Of a DNA stretch of 64,000 bases, positions 17,441-25,989 are shown one piece after another. This DNA comes from Limimaricola pyoseonensis. Its GTDB lineage: Bacteria > Pseudomonadota > Alphaproteobacteria > Rhodobacterales > Rhodobacteraceae. How positions within the stretch are numbered: position 1 is the first letter of the stretch; every line of letters starts with the position of its first letter. The stretch covers positions 310,001 through 374,000 of the forward strand of contig NZ_FNAT01000003.1 of the NCBI RefSeq assembly GCF_900102015.1, written 5' to 3'. A program made the translations under genes and the position numbers. The notes under the pieces were generated by a model. That model worked only from the letters and a program-made list of their open reading frames with translations. It ran no database searches and was not told where the DNA came from.

Positions 17441-17812
17441 ATGACGATGGAGGGCCGCTGCCATTGCGGCGCGACCGGCTGGACCAGCCGCGCGGCGCCC
17501 CGCTGGGCGACCGAGTGCAACTGCTCGATCTGCCGCAGGCTCGGCGCGCTGTGGGGCCACGTGCCGCGCGAAGGCGTGACGCTGCACGGCGAGACCGCGC
17601 AGCGGCGCGGCTATGTCTGGGGCGACGGCGACCTCGAGTTCGTGGCCTGCGCCACCTGTCTGTGCGTGACCCACTGGCAGCCGCGGCGCGGCGGCGACCG
17701 CATGGGGCTGAACCTGCGCATGGCGCCGCCCGAGCACCTTGCCGCGCTGCCGGTGCGGCGCTTCGACGGGGCCGAAAGCTGGCGCTTCCTCGACCCCGAA
17801 CCCGGGATCTGA
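17441..17812 (+). CDS. GFA/CENP-V family zinc-binding protein
   Basis: A 123-residue single-domain protein with the Mss4-like fold signatures. GRCHCGATG is at residues 6-14, ECNCSICRRLGALWG follows near 27-41, and a CATCLC motif near 72-77 completes the set of zinc cysteines. Related proteins are called glutathione-dependent formaldehyde-activating enzymes, but the activity of most members is unproven and I make no substrate claim. The ATG at 17441 follows a purine-rich SD (aaagggaggggg). It stands alone between petA (divergent) and an outer-membrane barrel gene. Confidence 0.85.
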   Translation: MTMEGRCHCGATGWTSRAAPRWATECNCSICRRLGALWGHVPREGVTLHGETAQRRGYVWGDGDLEFVACATCLCVTHWQPRRGGDRMGLNLRMAPPEHLAALPVRRFDGAESWRFLDPEPGI

Positions 17813-17939
17813 GCACGTATCCGTTGCAGCGAAGCGACAACGCGGATTTGAATGCGCCGCCGCTTGTCGCCGTTGGCCCGCGGGCCTAGTTCCGGGTGAT
17901 ACTGATCCCGACCCTGTCCGACTCGACTGGAATCATCCG

Positions 17940-18587
17940 ATGCTGTCCCGTGCGCTTCCGCTTGCCCTGATCCTCGCCCCCGGCCTCGCCGCGGCCGAAG
18001 TCGAGCTGAGCTTCTACGGCGGCGTGCAGGATGCACCGCATTCCACCGTCGAGGTGGACCGCCCCGGCGTCGACGACGATCGCGAGTTCACCGTCGACTG
18101 GGAGGGCAACTCCTTCGATGCGCCGCCCTATTACGGCCTGCGCGCGACCTGGTGGCGCGAGGACGATCTGGGCTTCGGGTTGGATTTCAACCACGCCAAG
18201 GTCTACTCGGACGACGACACGCTTGCCGAGCAGGGGCTCGAGACGCTGGAGTTCACCGACGGGATCAACATCCTGACGCTGAACGCCTATCGCCGGTTTC
18301 CCGACGCGGCCTACGGGCTGACGCCCTATGTCGGCGGCGGCCTCGGCCTGGCGATCCCGCGGGTCGAGTACGACGACGGCGAGTCGCGCACCGACGAGTA
18401 CCAGATCACCGGCCCGGCCGTGGCGCTGATGGCGGGTGCGAGCTACGACATCACCGACAGCGTCTCGGTGTTCGGCGAGTACAAGGGCACCTATTCCGCG
18501 AACGAGGCCGATCTGAACGGCGGCGGCACGCTGGAATCGGACATCGTCACCAACGCGCTCAACCTCGGCGTCAGCTTCAACTTCTGA
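17940..18587 (+). CDS. Outer-membrane beta-barrel protein (OmpA/OmpX-like, small)
   Basis: A 215-residue protein with a signal peptide ending in LAAAEVELSFYGG. Alternating hydrophobic strands follow, such as PYYGLRATWW, GFGLDFNHAKVYS, LTPYVGGGLGLAIPRV, VALMAGASYDI and SVFGEYKGTYS. The protein ends NLGVSFNF with the terminal Phe recognised by the BAM machinery. Size and strand number suggest an eight-stranded barrel. The acidic Asp/Glu-rich loops (DRPGVDDDREF, YDDGESRTDEY) could bind cations. Function is unknown. The ATG begins 21 codons inside an upstream open frame and was chosen because it starts the signal peptide. Confidence 0.82.
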   Translation: MLSRALPLALILAPGLAAAEVELSFYGGVQDAPHSTVEVDRPGVDDDREFTVDWEGNSFDAPPYYGLRATWWREDDLGFGLDFNHAKVYSDDDTLAEQGLETLEFTDGINILTLNAYRRFPDAAYGLTPYVGGGLGLAIPRVEYDDGESRTDEYQITGPAVALMAGASYDITDSVSVFGEYKGTYSANEADLNGGGTLESDIVTNALNLGVSFNF

Positions 18588-18619
18588 CCGGACGCCCGCC
18601 TGTTGGCGGGCGGGTCCGG
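18588..18619. terminator. Hairpin between the barrel gene and the convergent GST gene
   Basis: CCGGAC-GCCCGCC and GGCGGGC-gg-GTCCGG form a 13-bp stem with a 2-base bulge and a TGTT loop. It begins right after the barrel stop codon and lacks a T-run. Confidence 0.5.
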
Positions 18620-18632
18620 CCGGCTGCCCGCC

Positions 18633-19241
18633 TCAGGCGGCGGGCGGGGCGGTGGCGATCATGCTGTCGCGGCTGGCGAAGCGGTCCGCCCAGGCGGCTA
18701 GCTGCGGCCGGCCCTCGCGCCAGTTGCGGGCCGCATGGCGCAGGTCGAGATAGGCCAGCGCGCAGGCCACGGCGATCTGGCCCATGTCGATGCGCCCCTC
18801 CAGATGGCTGACCCAGCGCGCCTCGATCGCGTCGAGCGCGCGCTCGACCTTGCGCCACTGGCCCTCGACCCATTTCTCCGAGCGCGCGCCCTCGGGCCGG
18901 ACCCGCGATTCGAGCACCATGGCCAGCGCGGCGTCCATGATGCCGTCGGCGGTGGCCTCGAGCGTCAGCACCTCCCAGATGCGGTTCTCGGGGTAGAGCC
19001 GCGCCCCGGCCCGGGCATCGAGGTAGCGGGTGATCACCCGGCTGTCGTAGAGCGCCGGGCCGTCCTCGCGCACCAGCGCCGGGATCTTGCCCAGGGGGTT
19101 GGCGTGGATCACGTCGACCGGATCGCCCAGCGGGTCGGTCGCGGCGGCGATCTCGGTGACCTCCTGCGCCTGCCCGGTTTCGTGCAGCACGACGCGCACC
19201 TTGCGCGCGAAGGGCGAGGCGGGGGAAGTGAGTAGTTTCAT
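18633..19241 (-). CDS. Glutathione S-transferase family protein
   Basis: A 202-residue cytoplasmic protein. The N-terminal thioredoxin-like domain opens MKLLTSPASPFARKVRVVL, with Ser in the SPFARKVR position that activates glutathione. NPLGKIPALVREDGPALYDSRVITRYLD contains the cis-proline and the glutathione gamma-glutamyl contact (DSR). The C-terminal all-helical domain includes MGQIAVACALAYLDLR. This architecture matches the YibF-like and other bacterial GST classes. Substrate is unknown. It is convergent with the barrel gene and sits about 180 bases from mtaB. Confidence 0.9.
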   Translation of the reverse strand: MKLLTSPASPFARKVRVVLHETGQAQEVTEIAAATDPLGDPVDVIHANPLGKIPALVREDGPALYDSRVITRYLDARAGARLYPENRIWEVLTLEATADGIMDAALAMVLESRVRPEGARSEKWVEGQWRKVERALDAIEARWVSHLEGRIDMGQIAVACALAYLDLRHAARNWREGRPQLAAWADRFASRDSMIATAPPAA

Positions 19242-19355
19242 GTGGAGCGCTCCGTCTGGCCCGCGCAGTCAAGCAGCGGCGCGGACGGCGTGCAAGCGCG
19301 TCGTGGGCGTCCGCGCGATGGCCGAACGGTCGGGGTCAGCGTGGCCGGAAAACGA

Positions 19356-19382
19356 GGAAGGGCGGAGATGCTCCGCCCTTCC
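19356..19382 (-). terminator. Terminator of the dapF-mtaB operon
   Basis: A perfect 12-bp stem GGAAGGGCGGAG/CTCCGCCCTTCC with a 3-base loop. On the minus strand it is followed by CGTTTTCC. It lies 42 bases beyond the mtaB stop. Confidence 0.75.
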
Positions 19383-19424
19383 TTGCCGTCCCGAACACGC
19401 ATGGCGACCCGCCGGGCCTTGGCC

Positions 19425-20687
19425 TCAGCCCGCGACCAGCCGGGTGCCAGAGATGCCGGTGATCACCGCCTCGACGATCCGCCCCTCCGTCTGGTCGGTG
19501 GCGAAGTCCACCTCGGCGAAATGCTCGGTCCGGCCCATGCGCGGGCTTTCCATCAGCACGCGGTGGGTGCGGCCGACCTGCGCGGCGAGATGCGCCTGCA
19601 CCGCCGCGTCGCCCTTTTCGCGCAGCCGCGCGGCGCGGGCCTTGATCGCCTTTCCGTTCACCTGCGGCATCTTCGCGGCCGGCGTACCGGGGCGGGGCGA
19701 GTAGGGGAAGACGTGCAGCCAGGTCAGGTGGCACTCCTCGACCAGCTTTAGCGAGTTCTCGAACGCCGCTTCGGTCTCGGTCGGAAAGCCGGCGATGATG
19801 TCGGCGCCGAAGGTCATGTCGGGCCGCAGGCGGCGTGCCTCTTGCGCGAAGGCGATCGCGTCGTCGCGCAGGTGGCGGCGCTTCATCCGCTTCAGGATCA
19901 GGTCGTCGCCATGCTGCAGGCTCAGGTGGAGATGCGGCATCAGCCGTGGCTCGGTGGCGATCGCCTGCATCAGGTTCTCGTCCACCTCGATCGAATCGAT
20001 CGAGGAGATCCGCAGCCGCTTCAGGTCGGGCACCAGCTTGAGGATGCGCATGACCAGATCGCCCAGGCGCGGCTGCGCCGGCAGGTCGGCGCCCCAGGAG
20101 GTCAGGTCGACGCCGGTCAGCACCACCTCCTCGTAGCCGCGATCGACGAGCCGCTTGATCTGCTCGACCACCACGCCGGCGGGCACCGAGCGCGAATTGC
20201 CGCGGCCATAGGGGATGATGCAGAAGGTGCAGCGGTGGTCGCAGCCGTTCTGCACCTGCACGTAGGCTCGCGAGCGGCTGCCGAAGCCATCGATCAGGTG
20301 GCCGGCGGTTTCGGTGACGGACATGATGTCGTCGACCTGCACCGGCTCGGTCGCGCCGATCAGGTCGGGCGCCATGTTCTTCCAGGTGTCGGGCTGCATC
20401 TTCTCGGTATTGCCGATGACGAGATCGACCTCCGCCATGTCCGAGAAGCGCTTGGGGTCGGTCTGCGCGGCGCAGCCGGTGACGATGATCTTCGCACCCG
20501 GGTTCTCGCGCCGCAGCCGGCGAATCTCCTGTCCGGCCTTGCGGACGGCCTCGGCCGTCACGGCGCAGGTGTTGACCACCACGGCGTCCTCGACGCCCGC
20601 GCGCGTGGCGAGGTCCTTCATCGCCTCGGTCTCGTAGGCGTTGAGGCGGCAGCCCATGGTGGCGAAGATCGGGGCCTTGCGGTCCAT
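19425..20687 (-). CDS. mtaB: tRNA t6A37 methylthiotransferase MtaB
   Basis: A 420-residue radical-SAM enzyme that adds a methylthio group to N6-threonylcarbamoyl-adenosine 37 of tRNAs. The N-terminal MTTase domain supplies three cluster cysteines: Cys13 (MGCRLN), Cys41 (NTCAV) and Cys72 (TGCAAQ). The radical-SAM motif CDHRCTFC gives Cys149, Cys153 and Cys156. The segment LHLSLQHGDD is also typical of the family. A TRAM-like C-terminal tail ends the protein. GCRLN with MtaB-like spacing points to MtaB rather than MiaB or RimO. Its ATG overlaps the dapF stop (TGATG), so translation is coupled to dapF. Confidence 0.94.
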   Translation of the reverse strand: MDRKAPIFATMGCRLNAYETEAMKDLATRAGVEDAVVVNTCAVTAEAVRKAGQEIRRLRRENPGAKIIVTGCAAQTDPKRFSDMAEVDLVIGNTEKMQPDTWKNMAPDLIGATEPVQVDDIMSVTETAGHLIDGFGSRSRAYVQVQNGCDHRCTFCIIPYGRGNSRSVPAGVVVEQIKRLVDRGYEEVVLTGVDLTSWGADLPAQPRLGDLVMRILKLVPDLKRLRISSIDSIEVDENLMQAIATEPRLMPHLHLSLQHGDDLILKRMKRRHLRDDAIAFAQEARRLRPDMTFGADIIAGFPTETEAAFENSLKLVEECHLTWLHVFPYSPRPGTPAAKMPQVNGKAIKARAARLREKGDAAVQAHLAAQVGRTHRVLMESPRMGRTEHFAEVDFATDQTEGRIVEAVITGISGTRLVAG

Positions 20688-21523
20688 CAGCGGTGCTCCG
20701 TCAGGTCTGGCGCGCGCCACACGCCGTCGAACACATGCGCGGTGGGGCCGGTCATCCAGACCCCGTCGGCGCGCCAATCCACCATCAGCGTGCCGCCGTC
20801 CAGATCGATCGTCACCTTCCTTCCCGTCAGCCCGCGCCGCGCTGCCGCCACCGCGACCGCGCAGGAGGACGAGCCGGAGGCCAGCGTCAGCCCGGCGCCG
20901 CGCTCCCAGACCCGCATCCGGATCCGGTCGGGGCCGGTCACCTGCGCCACCTGCACGTTGGTGCGCTCGGGGAAGAGCGGGTGGGACTCGTGCGCCGGGC
21001 CGAAGCGGTCGAGGTCGACCGATTCGGCGTCCTCGACGAAGAAGCTGCAATGCGGGTTGCCCATGCCGGTGGCGGTGGGCGCGCCCTCGATCGGAAGCGT
21101 CAGCGTGTCCATCTCGCGCGCCAGCGGGATCTCGCGCCAGTCGGTCTGCGGCTGGCCCATGTTGACCGAAACGAGGCCTTCGCCCGCGTCGCGCGCCGCG
21201 AGCCGGCCGCGGTCGGTGGTGATCGCCAGCGCCGTCTTGCCGGTGCGGGTCATCTCCCATGCCGCGACGCAGCGCGTGGCGTTGCCGCAGGCCCCTGAGG
21301 TGGAGCCGTCGGCGTTCCAGAAGGTGAGGTGGAGATCGGCGTCCGGGGCGGTCGTGATGACCGCGAGCTGGTCGAAGCCGATGCCGCGGTGGCGGTCGGC
21401 CATGGCGATGGCGAGCGCCGGCGTCACGGCCGGCAATCCGCGTCGCGCGTCGATCACAACGAAGTCGTTGCCAAGGCCGTGCATCTTCATGAACGGCAGG
21501 CCGGGGAGTGTCTTGTCCTGCAT
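20687..21523 (-). CDS. dapF: Diaminopimelate epimerase
   Basis: Interconverts LL- and meso-diaminopimelate for lysine and peptidoglycan synthesis by a two-cysteine mechanism. The 278-residue protein begins with the family motif [15 protein letters not shown]. The first catalytic cysteine is Cys79 in GACGNATRC. The second is Cys221 in [12 protein letters not shown], where the usual ACGTGACA is changed to ASGSSSCA but the cysteine is retained. NPHCSFFV and the duplicated fold are also present. It is the first gene of the dapF-mtaB pair and is divergent from tRNA-Lys. Confidence 0.95.
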   Translation of the reverse strand: MQDKTLPGLPFMKMHGLGNDFVVIDARRGLPAVTPALAIAMADRHRGIGFDQLAVITTAPDADLHLTFWNADGSTSGACGNATRCVAAWEMTRTGKTALAITTDRGRLAARDAGEGLVSVNMGQPQTDWREIPLAREMDTLTLPIEGAPTATGMGNPHCSFFVEDAESVDLDRFGPAHESHPLFPERTNVQVAQVTGPDRIRMRVWERGAGLTLASGSSSCAVAVAAARRGLTGRKVTIDLDGGTLMVDWRADGVWMTGPTAHVFDGVWRAPDLTEHR

Positions 21524-21579
21524 GCGGCGCGCTTTACCAAACGTCGCGAAGATTATCCAGCAAAAGGGGAATTTTGCGG

Positions 21580-21607
21580 TTGACCCCCCCCGGCACTCCC
21601 CTTAGAG
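21580..21607 (+). promoter_or_regulatory. Probable promoter of tRNA-Lys
   Basis: TTGACC (21580-21585) and TTAGAG (21602-21607) are separated by 16 bases of C-rich sequence. The -10 ends 11 bases before the first tRNA base, which suits a short 5' leader. Confidence 0.5.
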
Positions 21608-21618
21608 AGCCCCCCAGT

Positions 21619-21694
21619 GGGCCGTTAGCTCAGTTGGTAGAGCAACTGACTTTTAATCAGTGGGTCGCAGGTTCGAATCCTGCACGGCTCACCA
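21619..21694 (+). tRNA. tRNA-Lys (anticodon TTT)
   Basis: A 76-base cloverleaf with an encoded 3' CCA. The acceptor GGGCCGT pairs with ACGGCTC (one G-U). The D-arm is GCTCAGTTGGTAGAGC, and the anticodon stem CTGA-CTTTTAA-TCAG carries TTT. The T-arm contains GGTTCGAATCC. It reads AAA and AAG. No integrase or att repeat is visible beside it. Confidence 0.97.
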
Positions 21695-22038
21695 CTGATC
21701 ACCTTAGATCATAGTTCGTGGACGGGGACGGAGCGCATGCCGACCCCTGCCACGACTCGTTCCGGATGCAGGCTCCGCCGGCGCGGAGACGTCCGGGGGG
21801 CTGGCGCCTGCAAGGCGAGTGACCCTTCGCGCGCGCCGCATGGACGCTCAACCCGAAGGATTCGGCCGGGGCAGGCCGCAGGCCCGAAACCCGCAAGGCC
21901 GGTCTCCTGTCCCTGAGAGGGGTCGTGCAGCGGCGTTGCCGATGGCGGCCGGGGGCGAGGGGCGAAACGAGAAGGGGGCCGCCAGCCCCGCACCTGCGCG
22001 CGAGACGGCCGCCCCCCAATCCGCGATGTCGCCTCGTC
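21695..22038. other. Intergenic region without a recognisable gene
   Basis: This 344-base GC-rich stretch lies between tRNA-Lys and the proline-racemase-family gene. The open frames crossing it have no family resemblance and no convincing start. I see no RNA gene or T-run terminator. Confidence 0.5.
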
Positions 22039-23055
22039 TCAGGTGACGACGAAGCCGCGGCCGACCGGATCGGTCTCGTCGATGAGCCACTTGGCATAGC
22101 CGGTGACCTTGGCGGTGCCCTTCACGGTCGGAATCACCGCGCGCACGTCGCCGAGCCGGGTCTCGCCGAGCAGCTGGCCCTCGAAGCGGCCGATGCCCAG
22201 CAGGCCCTCGGAGCGGATCACGTCGCCGATCTTCATGTCGCCGCGACGCTCGAAATAGGCCATCATCATCGAGGTCCCCGTGCCGCCGGGCGAACGGTCG
22301 AGTTTGCCGTCCGAGAAGACGTGGACGTTGCGGTAGAGGCTGTCGGCGTGGTCCGGCTCCTGCCAGAAGGTGGTGAAGTTCAGCCCCTGGATGTGGCTCT
22401 CGGTCGGGTGCTGGACGGTCATCTTGGCGTTGATCTGGTCCTTCACCGCGACGCCCATCTCCGACAGCATCTTGCCGTTCTCCGGCCCGATCGGGCGGTT
22501 CGGGTAGGGCCATTTCAGCACGGCGAAGAAGTTGCCGCCGAAGCAGATGTCGCACAGCACCTCGCCCACCTCGGGCAGCGTCACCGGCACGTCGGCATGC
22601 AGCACGAAGGCCGGCACGTTCTGGAACCGGGTCCAGGCCACCTGGCCGTCCTCGAAGCCGACCTCTGAGGTCACCGGGCCGGCCGGGGTCTCGAAGCGGA
22701 TCTTGGCGACGTCCTTGGCGTCGGTGTGGACCATGCCGTGCGAGATCATCGCCATCGACAGCGCGATGGTGCCGTGGCCGCACATCTCCATGAAGTCGTC
22801 GCCGTCGCACCACAGCATGCCGGCGTCGAAGTCGGGGCTCGAGGGCGGGGTGACGAAGACGCCGACCATGTCGTGGTGCCCGCGCGGCTCGCGCAGGAGG
22901 CCCGTGCGCACGTAGTCGTAGTTCTCGCGGATGAAGTCGCGCTTCTCGACGATCCCGAGACCCTGCGGGTAGGGAATGCCGCCCGGAATGATGCAGGTCG
23001 GCTCGCCGTCGGTGTGGGTGTAGATCACGTCGATGAAGCGGTTCGGGGTCATCAT
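22039..23055 (-). CDS. Proline racemase / hydroxyproline epimerase family protein, atypical active site
   Basis: A 338-residue member of the superfamily of proline racemase, 4-hydroxyproline 2-epimerase and trans-3-hydroxyproline dehydratase. The first active-site block is intact: GMLWCDGDDFMEMCGHGTIALSMA-type sequence places Cys92 in MCGHGT. The second block reads DRSPGGTGTS (253-262), whereas racemases and epimerases have Cys and dehydratases Thr after DRSP; here residue 257 is Gly. A two-base racemisation is therefore unlikely; a dehydratase or another reaction is possible. It is followed at 22 bases by TRAP transporter genes on the same strand, so it probably processes the imported compound. 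Confidence 0.85.
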   Translation of the reverse strand: MMTPNRFIDVIYTHTDGEPTCIIPGGIPYPQGLGIVEKRDFIRENYDYVRTGLLREPRGHHDMVGVFVTPPSSPDFDAGMLWCDGDDFMEMCGHGTIALSMAMISHGMVHTDAKDVAKIRFETPAGPVTSEVGFEDGQVAWTRFQNVPAFVLHADVPVTLPEVGEVLCDICFGGNFFAVLKWPYPNRPIGPENGKMLSEMGVAVKDQINAKMTVQHPTESHIQGLNFTTFWQEPDHADSLYRNVHVFSDGKLDRSPGGTGTSMMMAYFERRGDMKIGDVIRSEGLLGIGRFEGQLLGETRLGDVRAVIPTVKGTAKVTGYAKWLIDETDPVGRGFVVT

Positions 23056-23076
23056 GTGCGCATCAGCCTTGTCTGT

Positions 23077-24357
23077 TCACAGCCCCAGTGCGGTCGGCAC
23101 CGAGAGCACGATGGTTTCGGGGAAGAGGATCACCGCGGCCAGGACCAGCAGCATCACGGCGATGAAGGGCAGGTTGGCGCGGGTGAGCGAGAGCATGTCG
23201 ACCTTGGCGATGGCCGACGTGATGAAGAGCGCGGCCCCGACCGGCGGGGTCTGCTGGCCGATCCCCCAGCAGAGCACCACGACCATCCCGAAATGCACCG
23301 GGTGGATGCCGAGAAGCTCGATCGCGGGGAAGAACAGCGGCACGATGATGAAGATCATCGCGATGCCGTCGAGGAAGGTGCCGGCGACGATCATGATCAC
23401 GCTCAGCAGCACCAGGAAGAGGACGGGCGAGACCTGCAGCTCGGCCAGCGGCTTGAGGATGCTGTCGGCCAGCTGCTCGTAGGTGAAGGCGAAGCCCATC
23501 ACATGCGCCGCGGCGGTGACCATCATCACCGCGCCCGAGAGCACGGCCGCCTCGCAGAGCGTCTGGTAGAGCACCCGCGGCTTCAGCGTGCGGTAGTAGA
23601 ACATGCCGATGGCGGTGCCGTAGATCACCGCGACCGAGGAGGCCTCGGTCGGCGTGAAGATGCCGCCCAGGATGCCGCCGAGGATGATCGCCGGCATCAG
23701 CAGCGCCGGCAGGGCGCGGGCGAAGGCCAGCACGGTGCGCCTGGCCGAGAAGGGGGCCTCGACCGGGTAGCCGTTGCGGATCGAGATCAGCCAGGCGGTG
23801 ACGATCAGCGCGAGGCCCAGCAGCACGCCCGAGATGAGGCCCGCGGCGAAGAGCGCGCCGGTCGAGATCCCGAGATAGGCGCCGAGGATGACCATCGGCA
23901 CGGAGGGCGGAATGATGATCCCGATGGTCGAGGAGGCGGCGGTGACGGCGCCGGTGAAGGCACGCGAATAGCCGCGCTTGACCATCGGGTCGATGATCAT
24001 GCCGCCGACGGCGGCGGTGTCGGACATCGAGGTGCCGGACATGCCGGCGAAGAACATCGAGGTCACGACGTTCACCGCCGCGAGGCCGCCGCGCATCTGG
24101 CCCACCAGCGTCTTGGCGAACTCGACCAGGTGGCCGGAGATGCCCGAGCGGCTCATGATCTGGCCGGCGAGGATGAACAGCGGCACCGCGAGCAGCGGAA
24201 AGCTCTGCACGCCGCGATAGAGCCTCTGCGCGACGATCAGCTGGTCGACATCGGCGAAGTAGAAGATGCCGACGGCGATCGAGATCAGCGCGAAGGCGAT
24301 CGGCAGGCCGAAGCCGATCAACCCGAGCAGGATGGCGAGAACGAGAAGCAGCGTCAT
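23077..24357 (-). CDS. dctM: TRAP transporter large permease (DctM)
   Basis: A 426-residue inner-membrane protein of twelve or so helices. It starts MTLLLVLAILLGLIGFGLPIAFALI and carries the DctM hallmark segments GVQSFPLLAVPLFILAG, FFAGMSGTSMSDTAAVGGMIIDPMVKRGYSRAFTGAVTAAS and IIPPSVPMVILGAY. It forms the sodium-coupled transport channel with DctQ. It lies 21 bases downstream of the proline-racemase-family gene in the genomic sense (the enzyme gene follows it in transcription) and 4 bases after dctQ. Substrate is likely a carboxylate or amino-acid-like compound. Confidence 0.94.
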   Translation of the reverse strand: MTLLLVLAILLGLIGFGLPIAFALISIAVGIFYFADVDQLIVAQRLYRGVQSFPLLAVPLFILAGQIMSRSGISGHLVEFAKTLVGQMRGGLAAVNVVTSMFFAGMSGTSMSDTAAVGGMIIDPMVKRGYSRAFTGAVTAASSTIGIIIPPSVPMVILGAYLGISTGALFAAGLISGVLLGLALIVTAWLISIRNGYPVEAPFSARRTVLAFARALPALLMPAIILGGILGGIFTPTEASSVAVIYGTAIGMFYYRTLKPRVLYQTLCEAAVLSGAVMMVTAAAHVMGFAFTYEQLADSILKPLAELQVSPVLFLVLLSVIMIVAGTFLDGIAMIFIIVPLFFPAIELLGIHPVHFGMVVVLCWGIGQQTPPVGAALFITSAIAKVDMLSLTRANLPFIAVMLLVLAAVILFPETIVLSVPTALGL

Positions 24358-24361
24358 TGGA

Positions 24362-24856
24362 TCAGATCTCCACCGGGTCGGCGGTGCCCGGGTCGGCCTC
24401 CTCGCCGGAGGCCAGCCGCATCAGGCCGCGCAGGCCCGAGATCGCGGCGTCGAGCAGGATGAGCGCGCCAGCCACGGGGACGGCCGCGTAGTACCAGGTG
24501 GTCGAGATCTCGAGCACGGTCGTCGTCTGGTCGGCGAAGCGCAGCACCTGCCGGCCGCCGTGCCAGGCCATGATCCAGCCGATCAGGCCGATCACCACCT
24601 GGTTGGCGACGAAGACAAGGCCGCGCGGCAGCCGCGGCAGCCGCGTGACGAGAAGGTCGACCCTGAGATGGGCGCCCTTCCTCAGCGCCAGATAGGCGCC
24701 GAGGAAGGTGATGTAGGTCAGCAGCGCCAGCGACACCTCGAAGCTCCAGCTGAGCGCGGAGCCCAGCGCGTATCGGTACACGACCGCCGCAAAGGCGACG
24801 CCGACCGCGGCCACCAGGAAGGCGGCGATGAGGGCTTCGAGGATGCGGTTGATCAT
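24362..24856 (-). CDS. dctQ: TRAP transporter small permease (DctQ)
   Basis: A 164-residue four-helix membrane protein: helices at about 10-32 (LEALIAAFLVAAVGVAFAAVVYR), 45-60, 80-100 and 125-145. The LALRKGAHLRVDLL segment after the second helix is the DctQ signature. It is the essential partner of DctM. It is read between the binding protein and the large permease (24878-25870 first, then this gene), the common dctPQM order. A short acidic C-terminal tail follows the last helix. Confidence 0.92.
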   Translation of the reverse strand: MINRILEALIAAFLVAAVGVAFAAVVYRYALGSALSWSFEVSLALLTYITFLGAYLALRKGAHLRVDLLVTRLPRLPRGLVFVANQVVIGLIGWIMAWHGGRQVLRFADQTTTVLEISTTWYYAAVPVAGALILLDAAISGLRGLMRLASGEEADPGTADPVEI

Positions 24857-24877
24857 CTGTCCTGACCTCCGGGTCGC

Positions 24878-25870
24878 TTACTCGGCCGGGCGGGCGTCGA
24901 CGATGAGGTCGATCAGCGCCTGCGCGTCGGCGCTCTCCTCGGCGGCCCATTCCTCCCAGATCTGGGTCGAGGCGCCGGTGAAGGCCGCGACGTCGGCCTC
25001 GTTCACCTGCATGCCCTGCTCCTCGAGGAAGGTGACGATCTCCTCGTCGGCCTGGGTGCCGAGCTCGACCGAATAGGCCTCGGCGGCCTCGCCGGCCTGC
25101 ATCATCGCGTCCTGCTGCTCGGGGTTCAGCGCCTGCCAGTCGTCCTCGCTGATGAGCAGGTAGGTCACCGTGTAGAGGTGGTTGGTGAGCGACAGGTAGT
25201 CCTGCACCTCGTAGAACTTCTGGCTCTTGGCCCAGATGACCGGGTTCTCCTGGCCGTCGAAGACGCCGGTCTGCAGCGCCGAGTAGAGCTCGGAGAAGGG
25301 CAGCGGCGAGGCGTTCGCGCCGTAGTGGTTGAAGATCTTGATCCGCAGGTTGCTGCCCGGCGTGCGCATCTTCACGCCGTCGAGATCCTCGGGCGTGGTG
25401 ATGGGGCGGACGTTGTTGGTGATCTGGCGGAAGCCGCCCTCGAGGAAGGCCACGGGCCGCAGGCCCTTCTCGACCAGCATCGCCTCGATCTTCTCGCCGG
25501 CCGCGCCGCCGAGCGCGGCGGCGACATGCTCGCGGCCCGAGAAGATGTAGGGCAGCGCGGTGGCGCCCAGCTCCGGCACGACGGTGGTGATCGGCGTCTC
25601 GATCGTCGCCATGTCGAGCAGGCCGGTCTGCATCGCCTCGAGCGAGCTTTCCTGGTCGCCCAGCGCGGAGTTGGCGAAGAGGTTCAGCGCGATCGCGTCG
25701 CCGGTCAGCTCGGACAGCACCTCGTCGAAGCGCTCGACCGACAGGTAGGCGATCGACTCCTCGTTGCCCGGCATGTTCACGCGGAACTCGTGCTCCTGGG
25801 CCGAGGCCGCGGTCGTGAGGACAGTGGTGGCGGCGAGCGTGGCCGCGGCGGAAATCCAGTGCTTGGTCAT
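24878..25870 (-). CDS. dctP: TRAP transporter periplasmic binding protein (DctP)
   Basis: A 330-residue secreted receptor. The signal peptide MTKHWISAAATLAATTVLTTAASA is cleaved before QEHEFRVNMPG. DctP features include FANSALGDQESSLEAMQTG, the substrate-carboxylate region DLDGVKMRTPGSNLRIKIF (with the conserved Arg after KM) and FSELYSALQTGVFDGQENPV. The start is the ATG at 25870 with an SD (ggggagac); an upstream in-frame Met would extend past the signal peptide. It opens the dctPQM-enzyme operon, divergent from the GlxA-type regulator, which probably controls it. Confidence 0.93.
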   Translation of the reverse strand: MTKHWISAAATLAATTVLTTAASAQEHEFRVNMPGNEESIAYLSVERFDEVLSELTGDAIALNLFANSALGDQESSLEAMQTGLLDMATIETPITTVVPELGATALPYIFSGREHVAAALGGAAGEKIEAMLVEKGLRPVAFLEGGFRQITNNVRPITTPEDLDGVKMRTPGSNLRIKIFNHYGANASPLPFSELYSALQTGVFDGQENPVIWAKSQKFYEVQDYLSLTNHLYTVTYLLISEDDWQALNPEQQDAMMQAGEAAEAYSVELGTQADEEIVTFLEEQGMQVNEADVAAFTGASTQIWEEWAAEESADAQALIDLIVDARPAE

Positions 25871-25989
25871 GTGGTCTCCCCGGTGTCTGTCATTCTTATG
25901 ACCCGAGACGATAGACAGGGAAACGCAAGGGATATAGAACGTATCGGCCTTGGAATTGAACAGCACGGCCATCGAATGCGGAATTCCGG

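Noticed and set aside
20687-21523. Loss of the second active-site cysteine in dapF
   Set aside because: The motif is altered to ASGSSSCA but Cys221 is at the catalytic position, so the enzyme should be active.
21619-21694. tRNA-Lys as an attachment site of an integrated island
   Set aside because: There is no integrase, no second copy of the tRNA 3' end and no AT-rich island beside it; the adjacent intergenic sequence is as GC-rich as the rest.
25979-25988. Palindrome CGGAATTCCG as an operator of the GlxA-type regulator
   Set aside because: It is only 10 bp, lies at the regulator's ribosome-binding region, and has no second copy in the divergent region.
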